From Larix kaempferi (taxonomy: Eukaryota > Streptophyta > Pinopsida > Pinales > Pinaceae), in contig BSBM01000592.1 in assembly GCA_027924585.1 (NCBI GenBank), positions 7,138,501-7,202,500 on the forward strand: 64,000 nucleotides of DNA, read 5' to 3'. This document shows, piece by piece, positions 43,168 to 53,591 of the stretch. Under the pieces are notes generated by a model. That model did no database searches, was not told the origin of the DNA, and saw only the letters and a program-made list of their open reading frames with translations. Positions within the stretch are counted from its first letter, which is position 1, and every line of letters starts with the position of its first letter. The position numbers were made by a program, and so were the translations under genes.

Positions 43168-45999
43168 TCAATCTGAATCCAATTCAATAATACCTGTAGG
43201 AGGTGGAAGCACTGGTTCTTGTGGGACAGTGTCTTCCAGCGCATCTAATCTTATCAAGGGAGTTGCTGGTTCTTGTGTAACAACAACATCCCTTAAACCT
43301 TCTTCAGCAGCTGCCTTTATTGCTTTTGGAGACACTGGTTCTTGTGTAACAGTGTCTTCTCTGTCAATTGGCTGCTGAGATTGGATATCCTTTTCAATTT
43401 GCAGCTCCTCCTCCAAGATTTCAGTGTCACCTGAGTAGGGTGTCTGTACCTGTTCATCATCACTCCATTGTGTATCAGGAATGATCTCTACTCCTGGGTT
43501 ATCCTCCAACTGCAGTTCAGGGGTTCTTGCTGCAGCATCCAAGGATGTTGGTTCTTGTGTGGCAACATCCTGGCTTACATCTTCATCTTTATTTTGCTGC
43601 AGCTCCTCTTCTATGAGTTCTGTATCATGAGAGCTTTCTGGGGTCACCACCCAGAGTTCATTGTTGAATGCCAGAATATCCTCTGTCCTAGCTTCTTCTC
43701 CTGTCTGCTCAGTTGGTTGGATGGTCAAATTCAGGATTGCTGGTTCTTGTGTTGCAGCATCCTGTTTCAACTTATCACTGTCCTGCATTTCCGTTTCTTC
43801 TTCTAAAATTATTGTGTCCTGGGAACGTTCTGGGGTTACAGCACAATATTCTTCACTATCCTCCAGAGTATCCCTTGGCTCCATGATTTCCATGTCATGG
43901 GAACACTCTGGGGTCTCACTATACTCTTTTATAAGCTCCAGAGCATTCTTCATCTCCCGTTCTTCTCCCATCTGTTCCATGATTTCTGTATTGTGGGAGC
44001 AATTTGGGATTGCCATACATTCCTCATAAATTTCCAGGGCATCCTCCACTCCCTGTTCTTCTCCCATCTGTTCTATAACTTCTGCATCATGGGAAGTAGC
44101 AGCTGCAGCAAGGATGTTTAAAGGTGTTGGTTCTTGTGTTGCAGCATCCTTTTTCTTCACTACTTCCCCTTCTGTGGCTACAGGCTGTTGTGCTGAATAA
44201 GTGCTAAGTAAAATTTTATGGCTTGCCTCCTCAAAGATCTCCCCACAGGTGGGGCAAAGTATTCGCTCATCCTTTTCTCCAGCTTCAGCAGAAGCTGTTT
44301 CCTCCACTTGGTCTGCAGCCTCTATTAATGTATACATCTTTCTTCCACCCTGCTTTTGGCAGATTTCCTTCCATGTTTCCAGCTCCTTTCTAAGTGCTTG
44401 GAGGTCCTCTTTCAGCATTGTATTCTCATACAAGAGTCCCTCAACCCCCGGCTCTTCCTCCACTTGCCTTTGTGGAGCATCCCTCGGTTTTGGTGTAAGG
44501 ATTGGGGGTTCAACCTGTGTCTCTAAGGTTGCCCATTTTGTTCTAGCTGCCTCTGCTGCTGTAATTGACCGAGTTCGCTTCCTTCTAATTGGTGCCACTA
44601 AATCAAACTCATTGGTGGTCCGCTTCTTTTTCTGCGGCGTTTTCTTTTGTGACTTCCCTTTCTGTAGTGTTTCTTCTCGTGGAGCTGGAACATAGGGAGG
44701 CAAAACTGAAGTCAAAGGAACATTTCCCTGCCCCCCATGCTGTTCTTCTTCAATCACAGCTGCTCCTCCTGCCCATTCCGGTGAAGATTCGATTGTGACC
44801 AGCTCAATATCTTCTTCCATTGCTCTGGCTCCGCCATCTTCAGGTTCCATTGTCGCAGCATTTGATGCTGCTCCAATTTCACCTTCTGCTGGCGGAGCTG
44901 CCCTGTTGTCTAGGTTTTCCACGAGGGTTTCATCTACATTGTCGCCTGACAGCTCTGTTTGTGCTTCCCCTCGCTCTCCTTCAAATGCAGTGTCATCCCC
45001 CACTGGTTCTGCTTGTGCTGGGGATTCATATACTTCAAATGGCTCTGCTTGTGCCTCGGGTTGTTCTTCCTCTGTGGTTTTGTCAACCCCTGATGTCCCT
45101 GCCTGTGCCCTCTGTTGCTCTTCTTCCGTTTCATCCCTTCCGGATGGTCCTGCCTGTGCCCTCTGTTGCTGTTCTTCCGTTTCATCCCTCCCCCCAACTT
45201 CACTGGAGGAACTCCGGTCCTCCTGTTGTGGCGGAACTGGTATTTGCTGTAATGGAATGACCCTCAAGGGAACAGGTTGCTGTGGCCGGGTAATGAATTG
45301 CTCCCATGTTATATTATGTTGGGCCAGGGTTCTTATAATAATTAACTTAATGAGGCCATGGTGGGTGAGGGAGGATAATGGGTGCTTTGCAGATTGAACG
45401 AATGTTGCCATATGGCGCAAATCATGCAATAGATAAAATGGAATATTTAACAAAATGCCATGACGGAGATGAGAAAGCAAAGGAAGTTCAGAGTTGTACA
45501 CAGTTTGGTATCTACCTTCGCAAGTTATGTATTTCTTGAGGAAGATAGCGACCTGGTCCCATGGCTGCGGCAGTGACTTCAATGCAATCCCTCTCCTGGA
45601 CGCTTCAACTTGCTCCCCTGGAAGTAAAAATTGTTCCCGTGCAACTGTTGCAGGAACTCGACGGTTAAACCAAGGTTTTCCCACCAACGGAATAGCTGTA
45701 ACCTCGGATATAATGACCTCCGAAACATCTATACACAGCCCCCACACCGTGGAGTGTGTTTTAGTAAGATTCAATGCGAATTGCAGGGCTGCGTCCCTGT
45801 CGAATCCATCCAATCGTTCAAAGAACTCGACCCAGCCAGCGGCTTGGAAAATGGCCAGAACCTGCAAATTCCGTCTAAGTTCCCGGGTATTGAAAGGTTC
45901 ATGGCGAACTGGAATGCCCATGGTCTTGGCTGCAAGATAGAACTGCTGTTTCGACAGAGTACAGGATCCAGAATGGAAGTTGCAGCGCGGAGAATGCAC
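43168..45999 (-). CDS. Accessory 3' ORF of the Tat element, unknown function (943 codons)
   Basis: An uninterrupted same-strand frame lies between pol and the 3' LTR. The first codon of the open frame used here is GTG at 45999. The first in-frame ATG is codon 27 (45921), and the frame is open further upstream, so splicing into it is possible. Residues 1-250 look globular (FERLDGFDRDAALQFALNLT, GKPWFNRRVPATVAREQFL). About 250-440 is acidic and Q/E-rich with repeated RDETEEEQQRAQAG units. At about 448-480 there is a basic, nuclear-signal-like stretch (KKTPQKKKR...RRKRTR). At about 523-548 there is a heptad-like LKEDLQALRKELETW, at about 579 CPTCGEIFEEASH, and from 600 on an acidic tail with recurring TQEP and SHDTEIME motifs. 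I cannot assign a function. Extra ORFs at this place are known in Tat and Athila elements. Confidence 0.8.
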   Translation of the reverse strand: MHSPRCNFHSGSCTLSKQQFYLAAKTMGIPVRHEPFNTRELRRNLQVLAIFQAAGWVEFFERLDGFDRDAALQFALNLTKTHSTVWGLCIDVSEVIISEVTAIPLVGKPWFNRRVPATVAREQFLLPGEQVEASRRGIALKSLPQPWDQVAIFLKKYITCEGRYQTVYNSELPLLSHLRHGILLNIPFYLLHDLRHMATFVQSAKHPLSSLTHHGLIKLIIIRTLAQHNITWEQFITRPQQPVPLRVIPLQQIPVPPQQEDRSSSSEVGGRDETEEQQQRAQAGPSGRDETEEEQQRAQAGTSGVDKTTEEEQPEAQAEPFEVYESPAQAEPVGDDTAFEGERGEAQTELSGDNVDETLVENLDNRAAPPAEGEIGAASNAATMEPEDGGARAMEEDIELVTIESSPEWAGGAAVIEEEQHGGQGNVPLTSVLPPYVPAPREETLQKGKSQKKTPQKKKRTTNEFDLVAPIRRKRTRSITAAEAARTKWATLETQVEPPILTPKPRDAPQRQVEEEPGVEGLLYENTMLKEDLQALRKELETWKEICQKQGGRKMYTLIEAADQVEETASAEAGEKDERILCPTCGEIFEEASHKILLSTYSAQQPVATEGEVVKKKDAATQEPTPLNILAAAATSHDAEVIEQMGEEQGVEDALEIYEECMAIPNCSHNTEIMEQMGEEREMKNALELIKEYSETPECSHDMEIMEPRDTLEDSEEYCAVTPERSQDTIILEEETEMQDSDKLKQDAATQEPAILNLTIQPTEQTGEEARTEDILAFNNELWVVTPESSHDTELIEEELQQNKDEDVSQDVATQEPTSLDAAARTPELQLEDNPGVEIIPDTQWSDDEQVQTPYSGDTEILEEELQIEKDIQSQQPIDREDTVTQEPVSPKAIKAAAEEGLRDVVVTQEPATPLIRLDALEDTVPQEPVLPPPTGIIELDSD

Positions 46000-47566
46000 G
46001 AATCGTTGAGCGGAGCCGTTGAGCGAATGAACTAATTCGGAAAGTTAAGCGCAGAGAGGAGTTTAAAATTTTCATGCCGAATTGGGGAAGGTGGCAGTTA
46101 TTAGTATTACGTCGTACGAGGGAAGGGTTCAATCGGATATAAATGGTGGTACGAGTGAAGGTACGGCCAATCTCGTTTACATGATATCAATACTTAATCA
46201 CGTGATAAATGAAAGCCATACCTCATAAAACTGTGCGTCGGAAGGCTGCGGAAACTGGTGGAGCTTGGAGTTGGTGACGTCATGGAGCCGAACGCGTGCA
46301 CAATCAGACGTGGAATCATGATGACTCGGATAAGGCACTGATTTCCTTCGCCGGTAAAACACAAGGCGTCGCATCCTCCGGGTTGAAATGATGAGTTCGC
46401 CGGCAGGACTGGACTGAATCAGCGTCATAATTAGCAGGTTGAACAATCCTTCTGTTAACACGGGAGTTACCACTGCAAATTGCCAAAGAAATGATCACAC
46501 GGCCGATGAAAAAGCTTGTTGCAGCTGACAAGAAAGAAGTTACAGCCATCGGGAAAGAATTCGTGGCAGCCGGAAAAAGATTCACAATATCCGGGAAAAA
46601 TTACGGCTGTCACGGGAAAATTTTACAGCGGCGGAAGAGACTTACGGCTGGCGGGAAAAGATATTACGAATATGGGAAATATGTCGCAGCCGCTGGAAAG
46701 AAATGACAGCTGTGGTGTGAAAGTGACTTGGTCAATGAGGTGGCGGCCGCCGCGAAATAAGGTGACAGCCGGGAAATGATGTGGCGGCTGCGAGAAAAAG
46801 ATGTTGCAGCCGCCGAAGTTACAGCCGCCGGGATTGCAGCTGCCGGAGTTGCAGCCGCCGGGATTGCAGCTGCCGGAGTTGCAGCTGTCGGAAAAGATTT
46901 GACGGCGGACGGGAAAAAAACATTACGGCTACCGGAAAGTAAAAATGGCTGTGGCTAGTAAATGGAATGGCAGCTGCGGAAAATGAGATGGCAGCCGTGG
47001 AAGATGAGGTGGCCATAGCTGGTGAATGAAATGGCAGCTGCGGAAAATGAGATGGCAGCCGTGGAAGATGAGGCGGCAACCATGGGGACGATGAGGTGGC
47101 AGCCACGGAAACTGGAGTTGCAGCCGCCGATGTTGCAGCCGCTGATGTTGCAGCCGCAAATGTTGCAGCCGCCGATGTTGCAGCCGCAAATGTTGCAGCT
47201 GTCGAAAAAGATTGACGGCTGACGGAAAGGGCATTATGGCTACCGGAAAATGGAGAATATGGTTGGCGGAAAAGAATATACGGCTGCCGGAAAATATGTT
47301 GCAGCCGCCGGAAAATATGTTGCAGCTGCCGGAAAATATGTTGCAGCTGCCGAAATTTTTTTTTTTTTTTTTTTTTTTTTAAACACAAGGACGGCACAGA
47401 GAGATTTTCATTATGGGCCCCAAACTGATCGTTCTCCTGGCGCTTCCCTGAAAAATTTTTCTTAAAAGACAACAGCAAGCAAAGAGATCAAATGCAAAAA
47501 GAAAGAAAACGACAACTATACGCTACAGCAAGAAATTATTTATGTACAGCAAATATGATTTTCATT
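46000..47566 (-). repeat. GCAGCCGCCG-rich tandem-repeat region between pol and the accessory ORF
   Basis: Short units of the type TTGCAGCCGCCGGAAATATG or GTTGCAGCTGCCGGA recur dozens of times between about 46510 and 47355 on the + strand, in clusters with 15-, 21- and about 60-bp periods. A run of 25 T at 47356-47380 closes the cluster. Alanine-rich frames here (for example AAATSAAATFAAAT on the - strand) are repeat artefacts. The region is more GC-rich than the rest of the window. Confidence 0.85.
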
Positions 47567-50500
47567 TTAAGATTTGGTAAAGGTAGAAAAATGTTCCTGC
47601 TCTGGTGCCAATTGGTAGTTTGGATCAGCAGCAATCTGTGAAATGAATGCATCTTTCGAAATGGGCTTCCGATACAGTCGCAGCCTATGGCCATTAACAA
47701 GTAATGGCATACGGTTTTCATCAATGGTGACCAGGCGAACAGTGCCGTTGTCAAATACCCTGTCAACCAAATATGGACCCAGCCATCTTGTGCGTAATTT
47801 CCCTTTGAAATCTTTCTTGAATCTAGAGTCGTACAATAGTGCCCAGTCTCCTTCATGGAAGATTTTCTTTTTGATGAATCGGTCATGCCAGTTAGATCTC
47901 TGTTGCTGAAGCAGCACAGTATGGTCTACCGCAGCTAACCGTTTCTCATCCAATTCATTCAATTGATTCAATCTTCTTTTCTGGGCTTCTGCTACATTCA
48001 GGTTCATTTCAATGGCTGTTTTCAGGGTCTTGATCTCAAATTCAATTGGAAAGATGGCACTCTTACCATACACCAGATCATAGGGAGAAAAGCTCGTGGT
48101 GTTGCGCCAAGTCGTGCGATATGCCCACAGTGCTTCTGGAAGTCTGTCAGCCCAATCCCTTCGATGGCTTTTAACTGTTTTAGTAAGGATTGCTTCGATA
48201 ACTTTATTAGTGCTTTCCACCTGACCATTGGCCTGGGGATGATAAGGTGAAGCTATCTTGTGCTGCACATGATACTTGCGGAGCAAGGATTCAAATTGGT
48301 GTGAAATAAATTGTGGTCCGCCATCGGTAACTACTTCCTTTGGTACTCCAAAACGGGTAAAAACTTCACTGTACAGGAAATCAATCACCGCCTGGTCGTT
48401 TGCCTTAGCCAAAGCTACAGCTTCTACCCACTTAGTCATGTAGTCTGTACACACCAAGATGTAAACCTTCTGTTTGGAAGGAGGGTTGATAGGACCAACA
48501 AAGTCCAATGCCCATCTATCAAACGGTTCTAGTACCACTTGGGGCTGTAAAGGCATCTGATCTGTCTTATTAGGTTGGCCCATCCTTTGGCAGCTGTCAC
48601 AGGACTGAACATATTTTTTAGCATCTCTGAACAGTGTCGGCCAATAATAGCCCATCCGCAACGCCTTATGTCCTGTTCTTTTATCTGCAAAGTGACCTCC
48701 GCAAGGTTCATCGTGACAGGCCTTTAGTATATGAAAGATCTCATCTTCCCTTACACATCTTCTAATTTCAAGATCAGGTCCTGTGTAAAAGATATGGCCC
48801 TTGAGCCAACAATACCTGGCACTTTGCTGAATAATTTTTCTTTTCTCTCGTTTAGACATATGTGGCGGAAGCTTCCCTGCAGCCAAATAATTAGCAACGT
48901 CTGCATACCAGGGTGAATGAGCTGAGAGTGCGAATAAATGTTCATCCGGGAAAGCATCCTCAACAGGTGAACTGTCATCACTGTTAGTAAATCGTGATAA
49001 AAAATCAGCAACGACATTTTCTTTTCCAGGTTTATCTATAATAGTAATATCAAATTCCTGTAATAATAAAAGCCACCTGGTTACTCTGGCATTAGTGACA
49101 GGTTTATTCATTAAGTACTTAATGGCAGAGTGATCAGTATGCACAAATGTAGGATACCCAGTAATGTAATGCCGAAACTTATTAATAGAATAAACAATAG
49201 CAAGAAATTCTTTTTCAGTAACAGTATAATTTAGTTCAGCAGGGGCTAAGTTTTTACTAACATAATAAATAGCATAAGGTACTTGACCATCCTGCTGTCC
49301 TAGTACTGCTCCAATGGCGGTATCAGAAGCATCTGAAGAAATGTGGAAAGGTATGGTCCAATTAGGTCCCCTTAAAATAGGGGCTGTGGACAGTTTCTCT
49401 TTGAGCTTATCAAATGCTGTCTGGCATGCTGTACTCCATGCAAACTGCACATCCTTCATTAACAATGAAAACAAAGGAGAAGCAAGTTTGGAGAAGTTTT
49501 CTATGAATCTCCTGTAATACCCAGCATGTCCCAGAAAACTTCGCACCTCTTTCTGAGTTGAAGGGGTTGGTATATTCTTTATCACCTTAATTTTTGAAGG
49601 ATCCACTTGAATACCGTTAGTAGAGATGAAATGTCCTAATACCACCCCCTCACTCATCATCATGTGGCATTTTTCAGTGCTCAGTGAGAGGCGAGCCTGT
49701 TCACAGCGAATTAAAACCTTCTTCAAATTTTCCAATGCTTCATCAAAATCCCTGCCATAAGGAGTGAAATCATCCATAAAAACTTCCATGCTATCATTTA
49801 CCAATTCAGAAAATATGCCAATCACAGCTCTTTGGAACGTTGCAGGTGCATTGCACAACCCAAAGGGAAGCACCCTGTAGGCGAACGTTCCCCAAGGGCA
49901 GGTGAAGGTGGTCTTATCCTGATCCTCTGGAGCAATCTGGATTTGATTGTACCCACTGAATCCGTCCAGGAAGGAGAAGAACTTCTTCCCAGATAAGTTA
50001 TCAAGTACCTGGTCAATAAAGGGCAGAGGAAAGTGATCCTTTTGTGTAGCCTTGTTCAGCTCCCTATAATCGACACAGACTCTCCATTTACCGTTTTTCT
50101 TGGGTACAATTACCAGTGGGGAAACCCACTCACTGTCTGAAATAGGATAGATGAATCCTGCTTCCAAGAGTTTCTGGATTTCTTCCTTCACTATATCCCT
50201 CAGATTGGGGTTCATGCGTCGTTGGGGTTGACATACAGGCCGGGAGTCGTTTTTAATATAAATATGATGAGTGCACAGACTAGAAGGAATACCCTTCATG
50301 TCTGTATACTCCCAGGCGAATGCTCCCTTACGTTCCTTCAAGAGATTGGTTAGGCGCTTTTGTTCTTCTGAGGAGAGAGCAGGATTGATGTTCAAAGTTC
50401 TTCCAGGCTCTACCTCAATAGGAATACTTCTCGAGCTTTTTAATACTGGGATTATATTTGTGTCATTGGCTAGTGCTTCCTCCGTAAGCTGTTCTTGTTC

Positions 50501-53482
50501 TTCTTTGCCGAGGGTACTGTTCAGAAGTTGATAAACTTCCTTGTCTACAGAAGCAGGTTCGCTAATGAAGTTATTAATGGTATCGTCTTCTGTTTCGTTT
50601 TTGAAAGTTAGTGCCTTCCCTATTGTTAGTAATGGCTGAACATCTTCTTCTTCTTCTTGTTCTATCCAAAGGGAGGTTTCAGTTTCTAGACTCGGCCTTG
50701 CTGGAGGGTACAGGGTAAGATTTTTGGTTTCCATGCCATCAGATATAGTCATAGATCCTGATCGACAGCTGATGCAAGCATCAGCTGTAGCCAACCAGGG
50801 CCTTCCTAAAATCAATGGATGTCCCCCCAGCTGTGATTTTGGCTGTAATACCAGAAAATCGGCAGGGTATTCCCACGAGTCTACTGAAATAACGAGGTCG
50901 TCCAAAATCCCTTCAGGTCTGATGGTGGATCTGTCTGCCAATTCTAAGATAGTAGGGGTCGGTCTAATATTGGTGAATCCGAGCTTCTTTACAGTCTCCA
51001 TCGTTATAACATTGATCGCAGCTCCTAAATCTACTAGTACGTTGGGTATCTGCGTTTGTCCTATGTGTACAGTGACAGTAGGATTGCCGGGATCCTCATA
51101 CTTAGTTACAGGGGTTTTTCCAGTCATTAAAGCGGATAAATTCCCTATAACATGAACAGTAGGAGGATCTCTGGGTTTCCTTCCCGGTCTTTTAGTGCAC
51201 AGGTCCCGAACAGTTCTAGCGCAGATAGGTACATCTTGAAGAGCTTGTAAAAGGGGAATCTTAACATAAAGGTTCTTCAATTCTCCTAAGAGATTGAACT
51301 GAGGTTGCCCCCCTCTTTGTGGCAGCATCAATCTCTCAGGGTAAGGTGGTTGCCTTACCAACTGGGTAGGCTGCGTGTTATCCACTTCATCGTTCAATGT
51401 TTCAGCCCTCCCATCTGAGGGATGCTCAGCATCTTCAATGATAGGAACCGGATCAAAAGGATGCTGGGAACTCTCTCCTTTGTCATACACAGTTGGTGGA
51501 ATATTTTCTGAAGTTACACGTTCTACTATCTTCCCAGATCGTAAGTGAATGTCATTACAAGGTACAGGGGAGAGAGAGTAGGCTGGCATATTGAGAGTTT
51601 CCAGTTGCTGGACTGTTTTATTATTTGGGTTAGGGTTAGGTTGGGCAGGCAGCTGAGGCCGTATTGGTATGTTAGGCACAGGATTATTTTGCAGCTGCAG
51701 CTGCGACTGCTGAGGTAGGTATTGAGGATATTGCTGAAATTGAGGATATGGAGGATACGGTAACTGTTGAGGTGGAGGTGGTTGAGGAAACTGATTCCCA
51801 GGATGGAAGTTCCTCCATCCAGGAGACCATGAAGTAGGTTGATGAGGTGGCTGTGTCCAAGGACTCCATGAATTATAACCTTGCATCGCAGGTTGAGGGG
51901 AATTCCACTGAGCATAATTTGAAGGGAATTGTGTATTCACGTTTTGCATATTAGTATTCCAATTATTCAAATTATTCAAAAATGGAAATGAATCAGGAGA
52001 CATACCTTGATTCCGGGGTTGCCAGGGTTTCTTCTGTGCAATGAAGTAGGCTGAATCCGCCTCTGGAGTTGATGCCTGCAGAACAGCCTTCACTTGGGGC
52101 AACGTGGGGCAGTCCTTCATATCATGATTCAGCTCGCACAGCTGACACACTTGTACTTTGTCAAGAGGGCATTCCTTCAGTGGATGAGTCTTTCTACATC
52201 GGGGACAAAACACCCCTAGTGTGAGATCCTCCACTGCCTGTCTTTGCTTGGCCTTCAAGACGTCAATCTCTGAAGAGATAGAGCTCATCATTTCTGTTTT
52301 AAAGTTTTCAAGAAGATTGCCTATCTCTGCACGTGTAGCTCCCCCATTGGATGACTTCTGAGTTCTGTCGAATACATCACGTTCCAGGTTATTTCGTTTA
52401 TGCTGCTTATTATGCCTAGAAGATCCCCTGGAATATCTCTTACATAATTCCACAATTGTCTCAAAAGATTCTTTAGAGATATCCCCTTTTCCTAATAAAT
52501 TTAGCATGTCTAAACAATCGTCCCTGATTCCTCGAAGCAAGATTATCTTCAGCACATCTAGTCCCATGTTCGTCTGTCCAGCTCTCTGCACATTGTACAG
52601 CAACCTCTCCACAAAATCCTCCAAACTTTCATCCTCCTTCTGTACCATCTTGAATAAATCCTCCCTTTTGTCCCTGGTGTTACAATATTCCTGATATTTT
52701 TCCAGGAACACTTGCTTCATCTTATTCCAATTAGCAACAGTCCCTCCCCCAATGCTCATGAACCATCGTAATGCATTGTCCTTCAGGGTGGCAGGAAAAA
52801 GCTTTAACTTTTGAGCATCTGTGATATAATCATAGCTGCGACAGAGGATATCGAATTCAAAAAGGAATTCATCTGGATCCTCTGCCGCCCTACCATGGAA
52901 GCGGGGTAACACCGACGGTGAGATGTTTTTCATAGGAGCTGTCCCCTCTAGCTGCTGTATTGGAAATTGTAATGTTGCCATGGTCTCTGGCGGGGAATTA
53001 TCTTCATGATGGTACTGTACCACTGCTTCTTCCTCTTCATTCTCATGTCTATTACTCATATTTTCTTCTGTATCTTCTCCTTCGTTTGTTCCTTTATTCT
53101 TTACCTCAGTTGTAACAGCTGCGTATTCTTCGGTTGTAACAGCTGCGTATTCTTCGGTTGTAACAGCTGCGTATTCTTCGGTTGCAACAGCTGAATCAGC
53201 TGTTACTTCTTTAGCAGGAGTATATGCAAGAATCACAGCTGCTCCTGTATCTTCCACTGTAGATCCTGATGCTAACGCTCCAGGATCAGCAGGGCCTCTT
53301 TTGATAGGAGTCCCCTGTTGACGAGATCTGACAGCTGAATCAGTTTTGTCAACAAGGTCGTCAATGAATGTTCTTCTGCCCAGCGGTGGACCTCGACCAC
53401 GACCCGAACCACCTGTACTGTTAGTAATTTGTGGGGTTTTGGGGGTCGGGAGGTGATCGCGTTTTACCCCCCTCGTATTCAT
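47567..53482 (-). CDS. Tat-type gag-pol polyprotein (1,971 aa), apparently intact
   Basis: ATG at 53482. Residues 1-170 are low-complexity, with three EEYAAVTT repeats at about 102-125. Gag core is at about 190-350 (FHGRAAEDPDEFLFEFD, LRWFMSIGGGTVANW). Two CX2CX3HX4C knuckles are C426-C438 and C446-C458. Protease site VLVDLGAAINV has D818, and the DLGA form is usual in this branch. RT spans about 1085-1270 with D1173 and the FMDD pair D1237/D1238. RNase H has D1384, E1423, D1450 and D1493. Integrase has H1590/H1597/C1628/C1631 and catalytic D1660, D1720 and E1756, with a C-terminal GPY-like KLRTRWLGPYLV at about 1895. All catalytic residues are present and no stop interrupts the frame. It would make capsid, process itself, copy the element RNA and integrate the DNA. 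Confidence 0.97.
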   Translation of the reverse strand: MNTRGVKRDHLPTPKTPQITNSTGGSGRGRGPPLGRRTFIDDLVDKTDSAVRSRQQGTPIKRGPADPGALASGSTVEDTGAAVILAYTPAKEVTADSAVATEEYAAVTTEEYAAVTTEEYAAVTTEVKNKGTNEGEDTEENMSNRHENEEEEAVVQYHHEDNSPPETMATLQFPIQQLEGTAPMKNISPSVLPRFHGRAAEDPDEFLFEFDILCRSYDYITDAQKLKLFPATLKDNALRWFMSIGGGTVANWNKMKQVFLEKYQEYCNTRDKREDLFKMVQKEDESLEDFVERLLYNVQRAGQTNMGLDVLKIILLRGIRDDCLDMLNLLGKGDISKESFETIVELCKRYSRGSSRHNKQHKRNNLERDVFDRTQKSSNGGATRAEIGNLLENFKTEMMSSISSEIDVLKAKQRQAVEDLTLGVFCPRCRKTHPLKECPLDKVQVCQLCELNHDMKDCPTLPQVKAVLQASTPEADSAYFIAQKKPWQPRNQGMSPDSFPFLNNLNNWNTNMQNVNTQFPSNYAQWNSPQPAMQGYNSWSPWTQPPHQPTSWSPGWRNFHPGNQFPQPPPPQQLPYPPYPQFQQYPQYLPQQSQLQLQNNPVPNIPIRPQLPAQPNPNPNNKTVQQLETLNMPAYSLSPVPCNDIHLRSGKIVERVTSENIPPTVYDKGESSQHPFDPVPIIEDAEHPSDGRAETLNDEVDNTQPTQLVRQPPYPERLMLPQRGGQPQFNLLGELKNLYVKIPLLQALQDVPICARTVRDLCTKRPGRKPRDPPTVHVIGNLSALMTGKTPVTKYEDPGNPTVTVHIGQTQIPNVLVDLGAAINVITMETVKKLGFTNIRPTPTILELADRSTIRPEGILDDLVISVDSWEYPADFLVLQPKSQLGGHPLILGRPWLATADACISCRSGSMTISDGMETKNLTLYPPARPSLETETSLWIEQEEEEDVQPLLTIGKALTFKNETEDDTINNFISEPASVDKEVYQLLNSTLGKEEQEQLTEEALANDTNIIPVLKSSRSIPIEVEPGRTLNINPALSSEEQKRLTNLLKERKGAFAWEYTDMKGIPSSLCTHHIYIKNDSRPVCQPQRRMNPNLRDIVKEEIQKLLEAGFIYPISDSEWVSPLVIVPKKNGKWRVCVDYRELNKATQKDHFPLPFIDQVLDNLSGKKFFSFLDGFSGYNQIQIAPEDQDKTTFTCPWGTFAYRVLPFGLCNAPATFQRAVIGIFSELVNDSMEVFMDDFTPYGRDFDEALENLKKVLIRCEQARLSLSTEKCHMMMSEGVVLGHFISTNGIQVDPSKIKVIKNIPTPSTQKEVRSFLGHAGYYRRFIENFSKLASPLFSLLMKDVQFAWSTACQTAFDKLKEKLSTAPILRGPNWTIPFHISSDASDTAIGAVLGQQDGQVPYAIYYVSKNLAPAELNYTVTEKEFLAIVYSINKFRHYITGYPTFVHTDHSAIKYLMNKPVTNARVTRWLLLLQEFDITIIDKPGKENVVADFLSRFTNSDDSSPVEDAFPDEHLFALSAHSPWYADVANYLAAGKLPPHMSKREKRKIIQQSARYCWLKGHIFYTGPDLEIRRCVREDEIFHILKACHDEPCGGHFADKRTGHKALRMGYYWPTLFRDAKKYVQSCDSCQRMGQPNKTDQMPLQPQVVLEPFDRWALDFVGPINPPSKQKVYILVCTDYMTKWVEAVALAKANDQAVIDFLYSEVFTRFGVPKEVVTDGGPQFISHQFESLLRKYHVQHKIASPYHPQANGQVESTNKVIEAILTKTVKSHRRDWADRLPEALWAYRTTWRNTTSFSPYDLVYGKSAIFPIEFEIKTLKTAIEMNLNVAEAQKRRLNQLNELDEKRLAAVDHTVLLQQQRSNWHDRFIKKKIFHEGDWALLYDSRFKKDFKGKLRTRWLGPYLVDRVFDNGTVRLVTIDENRMPLLVNGHRLRLYRKPISKDAFISQIAADPNYQLAPEQEHFSTFTKS

Positions 53483-53570
53483 GCGAAGCAGATCATTTCA
53501 AAAACAACCAAAAAACTGACTAAAAGCAATTATCAGATACAACTAATGACTAGTGTTTAATTTTTATCCT

Positions 53571-53588
53571 TCCCCGGCAACGGCGCCA
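53571..53588 (-). other. Primer binding site of the Tat element
   Basis: Read on the - strand it is TGGCGCCGTTGCCGGGGA, three bases after the LTR end. This sequence is common to plant Tat and Athila elements. Confidence 0.92.
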
Positions 53589-53591
53589 AAA

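Noticed and set aside
43468-45940. Several + strand frames of 110-200 codons
   Set aside because: They lie antisense to the 943-codon accessory frame and mirror its composition. No family motif was seen.
43168-45999. Envelope-like protein
   Set aside because: I see no signal peptide, transmembrane segment or furin-like site. The frame is acidic with a basic nuclear-type cluster, unlike an envelope.
46819-47478. Alanine- and leucine/arginine-rich frames on both strands
   Set aside because: They are translations of the GCAGCCGCCG tandem repeats in several frames, with no homology or start context.
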